From Effrenium voratum (lineage: Eukaryota; Sar; Dinophyceae; Suessiales; Symbiodiniaceae), in NCBI GenBank assembly GCA_963377175.1, contig CAUJNA010001890.1, positions 1,726,315-1,790,314 on the forward strand: a stretch of 64,000 nucleotides of DNA, read 5' to 3'. The position numbers and the translations under genes are program-made. The notes beneath the pieces were generated by a model. It was not told the origin of the DNA and did no database searches. It was given only the letters and a program-made list of their open reading frames with translations. Shown one piece after another: positions 56,840 to 64,000 of the stretch (position 1 is its first letter; every line of letters begins with the position of its first letter).

Positions 56840-58210
56840 TGGGGAAATGGATGCCCACCGGAGCAGCCGCTTGTTTCTTGATCAGAAGTTCAGCCAAGGT
56901 GCTTACGGCCAATCGCAAGCGCTCAGACTATGAGCTTGCAAGCGCAGACATCCGGCGAGTTCCAACGAACATGGACGTCTGGGACTTGCACTTCAAGGCT
57001 GGTTCAAGCCCAGTGACACCCGCCTTTCTGGCAACCTGCAAGATCGCCTCATTTGTTGGGACTCATGGGGAAATGGATGCCTGCTGACACTCGAGCTGCC
57101 ACTACCGTAGATTTCTACTGTAGCTGTGCAGAAGTTCAATCAAGCTGCTTACTGATTCACGCTTCCGCAAGCTCTGAAATGGGGATGCTCGCAAGGGCTC
57201 AGGCTAACATGAGCTTGCAAGTGCAGACTAAATCTCTGGGCGAGCGCCAACGGAGACGGACGTCTGGATGGCTTGAAGCACAGGCAACCGCCCTGCAAGG
57301 CCACGGGCCACACTGCAAGGCTGGTTCAAGGTCAGTGACTCATGCAACCGTCTTCTGGCAACCTGCAAGCTGAGATGGCCCGAAAAATCTCACAGCACGG
57401 GGACTCGCTGGCAAATGGAAGCCTGACCCGAGCCAGGCTCGCAAAAGTTCGAGCAACATCAGCTCGAAGGTCCAGTCAAAGGAGAGAACCAGATCACTCA
57501 AATCGCCCCTTGCGCGCCAAAGCTTTGGCCACGCGCGAGGACGGCAAGCTGCCAAGGAATGTGGGTCCCAAGCGTCTCACTGACACCGCCATGTAAACTC
57601 CATGCTTAAAAGGGACTCACCTCTGATCAGGACCTTGACGCGAGACACATGTGTGCACTGCCTTCCTTGCAGTTCCGCTAACAAGTCAATGCTGGACTGT
57701 TAACAGGAGGGCTAGGCAAACGAAACGTATCTATCTCCTTGTTGCTGCCTCTGTCGAGCAAATATTAAAGTCCTGTGTGTGCTCACGGCCTCTCTGCGGG
57801 GGCTTGCAAGCTGAGATAGCCCCGTCAGTAAGACCAGTGTGGAACTCGTTGGGAAATGGATGCCTGCTGACACTCGAGCTGCCACTGCCGTAGATTTCTA
57901 CTGTAGCTGTGCAGAAGTTCAATCAAGCTGCTCACGGGTGATGCGGGCGCAGCTCTCTGATGCACGCTTCCGCAAGCTCCGAAATGGGGATGCTCGCAAG
58001 GGCTCAGGCGAACATGAGCTTGCAAGCGCAGACTAAATCTCCGGGCGCTCGCGCCAACGGAGGCGGGCGTTTGGGACTTGCAACTCGACACGGCTCTTCC
58101 AGCATGGGCCACCTGCAAAGCCCACGGGCCACACTAGGCTGGTTCAAGGTCAGTGACTCATGCCACCGTCGTCTGGCAACCTGCAAGCTGAGATGGCCCC
58201 AGTTGTGGCA
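56840..58210. repeat. Diverged repeat, unit about 780 bp
   Basis: The block gatgcctgctgacactcgag with the following cgtagatttctactgtagct occurs at about 57070 and 57855, and gcaagctctgaaatggggat with ctcgcaagggctcagg at about 57168 and 57976. A partial unit starts near 56846. Units are about 783 bp apart. Confidence 0.75.
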
Positions 58211-58325
58211 CAAAAACTCGCTGGCAAGTGGATGGCTCTGAAGTGCGGGCCTGCAGGCATCAGAGCGGTCCAACTGTTGCAAGTACGGCCGGAGCCAGCG
58301 CAGCTGAACTTGGAGCCTGAAACCA

Positions 58326-58416
58326 CCTGGAGTCTCCATGACCCTTGAAAAATGGGGTCAGTACCTAAAATGTTGGGGTCATTGACCCTTTTTTGACGGG
58401 TCATGGAGACTCCGGG
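58326..58416. mobile_element. Family B element
   Basis: cctggagtctccatgaccct and gacgggtcatggagactccgg; 91 bp. Minus-strand open frames begin just beyond its left end. Confidence 0.82.
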
Positions 58417-59859
58417 CACCCAGAAAAAAGGGAACTCACCCCATGATTTCGGGGCAAGAACTCATGTTGAAGAGAATTTTGAGGGTGCAGCTGGTCAGAA
58501 AAGGAAAGAAATTCCTACGATGACACAGCATGTGTGGCTAGCTGCGTAGTCGCGCAGCCCAGTGTGTAAGAGATTTGTTTTAACCCGAACTAGCTGTGTC
58601 AGTTTCCTGATCGATGCGTCACCGTAGTGCTTCTTCATGCATACTACCGGAATGAGCTTCAGGTTGACAAAAGGAAGTACACTTTTCAAACTCACACACC
58701 AGGGCGAGACTAATTGTCCGTTGTCGCACAAGTGGACCAGGCGTGCTAAGTGCTTGTCCTCACAAGAGTGTGTGAGGCACGAAGCACGTTTGTTCGCTTT
58801 TCACGGTCAAGTTGTAAACAGCAGCTGTCTGAAAGTGTTTGCTGAAGTTTTGCTACCCCATGTCACCCGTGCATTCGCTCGAATCAACTGAAGGATCCGT
58901 GGCTGGCGCATTTGGGCAACCGAATGAGCGGGTTGCAAGGAGAAGCGGGGTGCGAGGTGGAATGATGACAGACACCAGTTGCTGGACAACAGCTGTAGTT
59001 TTTACTAGTTTCCCACCATACTTTTGTTGGCGGTGGACATGAACAAAAGGTTAGAATCCTTGGCATGCAACAGCTTTGTTTCAGCCAACCCTCTCTAGTG
59101 CAATGTAGCACGCAGCAACGTAGGCTCGAGCTACGTCCTTGGCTGCGTTCGGCGGCTGTCTCATGTTTCCCTACTCTCAGCTTGGCTCAGCTCAGAGAAA
59201 AAGAGCACAGCTTAAATATGGCGTGTTCCGGGACACGGCCACCCAATCTTCCGCACACTTTGCCTTTAAGCCGGTTGCAGGGAGGATGTTGGAAACTCTA
59301 CATCTAAGCGGGGGTGAGTCAACAGGTAAGCGGGTTCTGCGGCTGCGAAAATTGGCGCGGCAAGAAAACGGTAGTGAACGGAAGCGCGTTCTGGGGTTGT
59401 TTTCTTTCACGCGCCCAACCCAGACACTTAGAGACTTACATGGGGTGGCGCTCAATCGTGCTCAAAAAGAATCGCCCGGCTTGCGGCATGACGGAGCGGT
59501 GCATGCGTGCACTCAGGCATTCTTGCAGCACTCTTGCGATTCAGCGCAGCTGCATCGGACGCGGATCGCGGCCGGAGCGCGCGGCCGAACACCCGCTAGC
59601 GTCCAGGCGCCAGCTTCTTCAGCCGGATTGGCTTCTCAGACTCATTGCCCTGGCACGGCTAAAACTGACACCAACGCATTGTCGGCCGCACTCGTCATTG
59701 CGCACTGCGGACACGAGCAAGGTGCAAAGAGTCGGACAGCAGGTGCTCTGCCTTGCAGCCGTTTGCTGGCAAATGGTAAATCAAGCTTAGCCGATGCCAA
59801 AGCAAGTATACAAAGCCGCGCAACATCGATTCCATGCAAGTGTCCGATTACACACTGAG

Positions 59860-59975
59860 TCAGATCCCCTGCTAAAAGTTGAAAACTTCTGGGTTCAACG
59901 GACACCCAACTGCAAAACCAACTAAACAAAAATCTAAAAACCTTTCAGGAATCGGACGATTGCCTGAAACCCGCC
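59860..59975 (-). mobile_element. Possible SINE fragment, second copy
   Basis: Shares blocks gatccc-tgctaaaa, aaccaactaaacaaaa, ctaaaaacctt and gaatcggacg with 22320-22440. The A-box is lost here. Confidence 0.3.
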
Positions 59976-60419
59976 CAACAAGTCCAGCGAGCGCGCGAAA
60001 AAAACAAGAACTCTGCCAGCACCAAAGGCAGGTTTACGGCCCATCTGGGCCTAGGGAGGATGTATCGCCATGGACTCATGGACTCATACGAGACATGTGG
60101 TGCATGGCTCTCCATTCGGGAGGTATTCCTTAAGATTCATGGCCAAGGCGCTAGGCTAGGAAAGCGCGCGGCGCGCACAAGCGAGAGCCGAAATATCTCA
60201 AGGCAGCCGTGGCACCACGGTCTTCAGCTCAAGGAGCCGGCATGGCAAGCAGATGTTCCCATGGCCCAAGGTGCATGTCAAATCGGGCACCAGAAAGTCC
60301 GCAAGTCGCATCAGCGCGATCCTGAAGGTGCTGGAGCGTCTAGCTTGGCTACTCTTTAGATTCAAATTCTAGCTTGGAGGCTACGCTTTCGGTTGAAATC
60401 AAATGGACACCCGCCATTT

Positions 60420-60598
60420 GGTGCACAATGAGCCAAATCCTAGGGACATCTGCGATTCCATCCGCGAAGCGGACAAATCTCCTCGTGGCCATGGTCATGG
60501 CTCCCTCAACAGGAATCCTCATCATTGGCCAGGCACAAGCGGATAGGACTGCGGAGCCGAACTGCGCCGCAAGCAAAGGCAGCACATGTGTGGGTATC
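60420..60598 (-). other. Exon-like open segment next to an A element
   Basis: A minus-strand frame reads AAQFGSAVLSACAWPMMRIP and VEGAMTMATRRFVRFADG, followed by IADVPRIWLIVHQM. It begins directly after the ...ggagtag end of a decayed A copy (60599-60692), and GC or GT donor-like sites follow near 60410. The plus strand is also open here, so coding status is unproven. It may belong to gene X. Confidence 0.28.
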
Positions 60599-60692
60599 TA
60601 CTCCGGTAGGCTGCTACCCTTTTTGCTGTCATCTATTTTAGGGGAACCCGCCCCCCAAAAAAGAAACGGTACAAGGGCACTGGAAGACCTAG
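60599..60692 (+). mobile_element. Family A element, decayed
   Basis: ctactccggtaggctgctac ... ctggaagacctag. On the minus strand its end abuts the exon-like segment at 60420-60598. Confidence 0.6.
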
Positions 60693-61092
60693 GTATGCTT
60701 CGGAACCGCCCCGGCTCGCCTCTCATCGAGCGCCTTGCCAGACTGCACAGTTTCAGCACGACTTACAGAGGGGCCCTTGGTACCTGAGGATGTCTGGAGG
60801 GTAAAAGGGGGTCGTTCAGTACCTTAGGTACCAAGGGACCCTCTGGGTGAAATCTTTGGACACATCTTCTGAAAGGATAACCTGGCGCTGAGTCCAGAGT
60901 CTAATCCGAATCAATGCTTGGTGACGCAACAACTGGAGCCGGCTTCAGCCTTGCTTTTTGGCATGCCCCAACTTTCTGCGATGCCTGGCACAATGCGACA
61001 GACTTCCGACGTGGCCCTTTGATTGACTGGCATGTCAAGCCATTCATTTACGCTGGAATGATCAATTGCCCGTCAAGTTCATGGCTGATGAC

Positions 61093-61345
61093 CTGGTGCT
61101 CAAGCGCCGAAGCACAACCAAGCACGGCCTTTAAGATCTCCGCTGCAAGCGAGTTCGGTACGGGTTCTGCTTTCCCTAGGAGCTCGCGCCACGCGGGCAT
61201 GGCGGTGTACCAGACATCGCCATCATGTGTCAAAAAAAGGGGGCTTGGAGCCCCAAACTGGTGGTTTCCAGTCGGTTCAACCAAGAAGCAAAATGGTGTC
61301 CTAATCCATGCACCCAACCTGACTTCTCTGTTGAGCCAGTCGGGC
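61093..61345 (-). pseudogene. Gene X continuation in a shifted frame
   Basis: Eighty-four codons open from gcaag|G, including PDWLNREVRLGAWIRTPF, FLVEPTGNHQFGAPSPLFLT and HDGDVWYTAMPAWRELLGK. It ends at GAGCACCAG|gtcatc, a good GT donor. The composition is protein-like, but the frame is offset by one from exon e, with almost no room for an intron between them. Either this copy carries a frameshift, the assembly has an error, or the locus is a decayed gene. Nothing was recognised in databases from memory. Confidence 0.35.
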
Positions 61346-61439
61346 CTTGCAAAGCAGCATCACATGCCGCATACGCCTTGCCGTTTTGTGCCAGCAACGG
61401 AGTGGCCGGTTCCAAGAATCCGAAGACGTGAAGACAGGG
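61346..61439 (-). CDS. Unrecognised gene X, exon e (3' limit uncertain)
   Basis: Begins PCLHVFGFLEPATPLLAQNG then KAYAACDAALQ, right after ttccccacag| at the inner edge of the family I element, in frame with exon d. The frame continues to a stop near 61230. From about 61345 a different frame looks more protein-like (next entry), suggesting a one-base frame break or a missed splice. The end given is where the two readings cross. Confidence 0.38.
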
Positions 61440-61571
61440 CTGTGGGGAATGGAATCCGCTTCTGTGATACAACAGAAAGGGCCTAACCCCAAAGACTATT
61501 TTCTTCATATAAAGGGGGATTCCCTTGTATCACAGAAGTGGTTGGAGAAACCCCTTGATCCCACAACCCTG
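61435..61571. mobile_element. Family I hAT-like element, intron-like in gene X
   Basis: 137 bp with terminal repeats CAGGGCTGTGGGG / CCCACAACCCTG, flanked by CGTGAAGA and CTTGAAGA, an 8-bp target duplication with one mismatch. CAGGG ends and an 8-bp duplication are features of hAT transposons. On the gene strand 61440-61564 reads as a GT-AG intron in phase 0. Confidence 0.82.
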
Positions 61572-61760
61572 CTTGAAGATAACCTTGTACAATTGATCCT
61601 ATCGCGCTTGAAGGTTTTGCCGTTTTGCCAAACTGGAATGAGGTTGAGCCAATTGTAAAAGGGGCCTAGGTAGCCCAGCAACGCAAAATGGTTCATCCGC
61701 CAAGCTTGCCGAGGGTCCTTGTCATGCACTTCCGGCAGTTCTTCCATCGGAGCAACTTTT
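61565..61760 (-). CDS. Unrecognised gene X, exon d
   Basis: Sixty-five codons, with APMEELPEVHDKDPRQAW, HFALLGYLGPFYNWLNLIP and VWQNGKTFKRDRINC. This is the most protein-like segment of the locus. The acceptor gactccag|A is supplied by the B element (61761-61860) and the donor AGGGTT|gtggga by the family I element (61435-61571). Phase 2 in, 0 out. Function unknown. Confidence 0.48.
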
Positions 61761-61860
61761 CTGGAGTCTCCGAATCTGACCCGAATCAAAATTGGGGCCA
61801 TGGCCCATTTCTTTATTTCGGGTGACCAACCATTTTTAAGGGTCAGAATCAGACTCCAGG
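61761..61860. mobile_element. Family B element, intron-like in gene X
   Basis: ctggagtctccgaatctgac at the left, gggtcagaatcagactccagg at the right. On the gene strand its termini give CTGGA|GTCT and GACTCCAG|, so 61761-61854 can be a 94-base GT-AG intron joining exons c and d of gene X in frame. Confidence 0.75.
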
Positions 61861-61979
61861 CAGATAGCTTTCGCTTGGCCAAACCGGGGCTCGCTGCTGC
61901 AGCAGCTGAGGCGATATCCGATTTTGGGGTGGTTCAAACGGTAAAAGGACACCGAGCGAGAAATTGGGTGCTTCTCAAT
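61855..61979 (-). CDS. Unrecognised gene X, exon c
   Basis: Forty-one codons, including IEKHPISRSVSFYRLNHPKI and GYRLSCCSSEPRFGQAKAI. The acceptor cacagtag|A is at the other end of the same C element; the donor CTGGA|gtctga lies inside the terminal repeat of a family B element. Phase 0 in, 2 out. The whole exon is therefore bounded by two different transposon families. No homology was recognised. Confidence 0.42.
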
Positions 61980-61980
61980 C

Positions 61981-62092
61981 TACTGTGGATGGACAAATCC
62001 TGCACCGCCTAAGAATCCCTGGAATGATGATTCCCCTGGAAATACCGTGAACAATAGTTCCCATAAAGTGGTGCTAGATTTTGTCCACAGTA
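61981..62092. mobile_element. Family C element, intron-like in gene X
   Basis: TACTGTGGATGGACAAATCC at the left, ttgtccacagta at the right. On the gene strand the left TIR gives ACT|GTGG and the other end gives CACAGTAG|, so 61980-62088 reads as a 109-base GT-AG intron between exons b and c of gene X. Confidence 0.7.
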
Positions 62093-62170
62093 GGTCCCCC
62101 CAAACAGGGGGGAATCCAGTCTTTCTTCCTTTTAAATGCCAGGCAAAAGCGGATCCACCACTTTGAGAAA
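62089..62170 (-). CDS. Unrecognised gene X, exon b
   Basis: Twenty-seven codons, FSKWWIRFCLAFKRKKDW then IPPCLGGPT. Acceptor ctggcag|T (phase 2). The donor, CCTACT|gtggac, lies exactly at the terminal repeat of a family C element. Removing 61980-62088 as a GT-AG intron joins it in phase 0 to exon c. No family was recognised. The segment is short enough for the open frame alone to be chance; the support is the chain of in-frame joins. Confidence 0.38.
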
Positions 62171-62262
62171 CTGCCAGTTTGGGGGGGGGGTCCGATTTTT
62201 GAGACTTACCATCATGCGTTTAAAAAAAAAACGGAGACAAGAACACCACCAGACCACGTAAC

Positions 62263-62371
62263 CACAATTTTGCGCCAGCGCGCAAAATAGCGTCCGCACG
62301 CGAAGCCGCGACATCGCGGACTGAGCTCAGCGCCTGCTGAGCAGACAGGACCTCTCTTCTGGCGACTCCTC
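62263..62371 (-). CDS. Unrecognised gene X, exon a: helical, Arg/Ala-rich
   Basis: Thirty-five complete codons, GVARREVLSAQQALSSVRDV and AASRADAILRAGAKL, with a helix-like composition. Acceptor tgccag|G (phase 1); donor TTGTG|gttacg (GT, phase 2). Joining to exon b keeps frame. I do not recognise the protein. It is on the same strand as the transporter gene but about 8.6 kb upstream of its first found exon, so it is probably a separate gene. Confidence 0.42.
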
Positions 62372-63410
62372 CTGGCAAAGTCGCAGAGTCCAGCGGGTTC
62401 TAAGGTGACTGTCACTTCCCCCAAACCACTACAGGGCTGTAATGGGATATGCAACAGCAAAATACCCGAAGGGTATATAATACACATTAATGCCTGAGGC
62501 ACCCAACGTGCCCTTTGTTTTGGGTACGAGAAAAAAATGCTCGAATTACCGATTTCTGCTCGACCCCCCAAAAAACGCTCGCCCCCCCGAAAAACGCTCG
62601 ACCAAATCCCTTCTTCCATCCAGAGGAAGGCGGGATTGTTACATTTTTTAAAATTGCACTCGTTTGCGGATATGTGCGCTCGTTTTGCGGATATTTGCGC
62701 TCGTTTTGCACTTTGATTTCTGCTCGCTCCTTTTGAATATTCAGCGACCGATCATCTTGGAGGACCGACCAGCCCGGCTTTGGGAAAAACGCTCGAAGCA
62801 GGAAAAAGTGTACGTTTACCATATTTTGGTGACGACCCCTGGTTTTGCAATACGTTTGGGCTAAGGGCAGAAATTTATGTAACGAAGGGTGCTCCAGGTG
62901 TTATATATATGATGCCATCTGTTTCCCAGGGCGTGGCTTGGGGGAACCATCTTCAAAAAGGAGGAATTCAGCCCATAATTTTTAGGCAACAAGTGTTCAA
63001 GGGGAATTTTGAGGGTCCAGCTACTTGAAATTACCTACGGTGGCAACAACCGCCTCTTCACAATCACCCCATACGTAACATGCGGGGGGGGGGGGGGGTC
63101 TGGCCTTCCCTCGGGTTGAACTTGAAGCCGCCCTGAAAAGGGTACACACTTCGTAGCCGCATTGCACCACCCTCCCGGCACAAAAACACAGATTTATTTG
63201 GCTGTCCGTTTTCAGATACCCTTCCAAAAGTTCAACTTTTAGTGGGCTAAATGGAAACCCAACCACTAAGCTAACTAAAAAGCAACACAGCTAAGGGCAT
63301 GGCTGGGAGCCACCCAGACTATACCCTCCTTCCAGCAATCTTACCAGCTGACAAAAGGACATTGGAAGATGAACTGTGCTTGCAACCAGCTGCAAATGGT
63401 TGGTCATTAC

Positions 63411-63530
63411 CTAGCTCCTCCAGTAGAGAGGTTAGAACAACGGTACCAACTTGTTCTGTAGTCTATTTTAGTAGGGGAACCCGCCCAATCAAAAAAGTTG
63501 TGAGACAGGGCAACTAGCTGGGGGACCTAG
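63411..63530 (+). mobile_element. Family A element
   Basis: ctagctcctccagtagagag to ctgggggacctag. A repeat shared with 47641-47712 follows directly. Confidence 0.87.
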
Positions 63531-63600
63531 AGGATACCGTACTGCTAAGGTGCTACTTGGCTTAGGGATCTGAGTTCCAGTTCACCAAAACGAGCTGAGG
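63531..63600 (+). repeat. Repeat shared with 47641-47712, copy 2
   Basis: Starts aggataccgtactgctaagg and continues as copy 1. It directly follows the A element at 63411-63530. Confidence 0.75.
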
Positions 63601-64000
63601 TCATACCGCAAGCTGAGGAAACCTAGAATACTTTGCTTTCTAGCCTGATCGAAATCCTGGGGGCCTAATCGCAATCCGTAATCCGCTTAATCCTTGTGTT
63701 GATCCGTAATCTGCGCTTCAATCTTTGGGTCAAAACCATATGTTGGAGCATGGAAAATCCGTGCACCCCATAATCCGCAATCCGCAAGCCGCATAATCTA
63801 TTCCGTAAACCGCACAATCCGTAATCCGCTAATCAATTGGGGATTAGGCTTTGAACAAGCTAGGCTTTGGTGTAGCCCCTCCCCATTTGTTTGGTCCAGT
63901 TTAGCAGGGAATCTGGTGGGTAGAGGGTACCAGTGGCTGGTCCACCAGTGGCTGGTCATTCCTCAAAGGACCCGGGTGCCCGGGGTTCCAAATATCGCTT

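Larger units (their letters stand above)
53681..58320. other. Upstream flank of the transporter gene: repeats and weak exon candidates
   Basis: Any missing 5' transporter exons should lie here or beyond. Seen: decayed D and I copies (53.7-54.2 kb), a partial B end (54365), an A copy (55701), one possible exon (56251-56393) and the roughly 780-bp repeat. Several open frames of 60-130 codons overlap on both strands and cannot be ranked from sequence alone. Confidence 0.45.
58420..61090. other. Mostly featureless, open frames but no recognised gene
   Basis: The longest open frame of the window (59139-59858, plus, 239 codons) lies here. It has no motif and overlaps a second long frame, so it is not called. 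A SINE-like fragment, a decayed A copy and one exon-like segment (60420-60598) are listed separately. Confidence 0.4.
62372..64000. other. Repeats only, no gene seen
   Basis: Contains a run of gaaaaacgctcg / ctcgttttgcgg motifs (62560-62720), a long G run (63084-63098), one A copy, a repeat shared with 47.6 kb, and a string of short 'atccgtaatccgc' repeats (63670-63840). Confidence 0.5.

Noticed and set aside
59139..59858. Plus-strand open frame of 239 codons, the longest in the window
   Set aside because: It has no recognisable domain, is rich in residues favoured by GC-rich random sequence, and overlaps another long frame. Kept only as an unexplained open stretch.

Overview
The window looks like nuclear DNA of a dinoflagellate or a close relative. 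No continuous bacterial-style genes are present. Coding sequence occurs as short GC-rich islands (34-130 bases) spread along the minus strand and separated by introns of about 0.4-3.4 kb. When the islands are joined, almost every 3' splice site reads AG|G, and the 5' splice sites are a mix of GC, GA and GT with GC commonest. That mix is a known dinoflagellate trait. The organism call is an inference; no rRNA, spliced-leader gene or other lineage marker was found.

Layout. 1-15.2 kb: no recognised gene; degenerate satellite-like repeats, namely a family of about 340 bp (best preserved at 10.6-12.9 kb), a second family of about 360 bp in two opposed arms (7.45-8.09 kb forward, 9.23-10.55 kb reverse), several short tandem repeats and a (TGC)22 tract. 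15.2-17.1 kb: transition zone. 17.1-53.7 kb: one minus-strand gene for an ABCC/MRP-type ABC transporter. Twenty islands can be joined in frame (about 1.73 kb, about 576 codons). They cover the conserved pre-TMD segment, TMD1 and a complete NBD1: A-loop Trp, Walker A, Q-loop, LSGGQ, Walker B with the Asp-Asp typical of ABCC NBD1, and the H-loop. The true N-terminus and the second half (TMD2/NBD2) were not found. 53.7-61 kb: repeats, including a unit of about 780 bp, and a few weak exon candidates. 61.1-62.4 kb: a second, unrecognised minus-strand gene or pseudogene. 62.4-64 kb: repeats only.

Mobile elements. From about 15.9 kb to the end the DNA is full of short non-coding inverted-repeat elements (MITE-like), named here A to I. 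A (about 120 bp, ends GGTCCYCCAG) has 17 recognisable copies, 16 in one orientation. B (about 95 bp) ends CTGGAGTCT/AGACTCCAG. C (about 125 bp) ends CTGTGGATGGAC with a TA target duplication. D (about 100 bp) ends GGGTGTGGCTCA. G (about 120 bp) and H are palindromic. I (about 135 bp) ends CAGGGYTGTGGG and in one copy has a near-perfect 8-bp target duplication, like hAT elements.

Most interesting signal: in the 61.1-62.4 kb gene, one copy each of C, B and I sits exactly where an intron would be. Each can be removed as a GT-AG intron with splice sites in the element's own terminal repeats, and each removal keeps one reading frame open. This is the pattern expected of introners (intron-generating transposons), here from three unrelated families in consecutive introns. 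A frame break downstream means this copy may be a pseudogene, and the reading needs transcript evidence.
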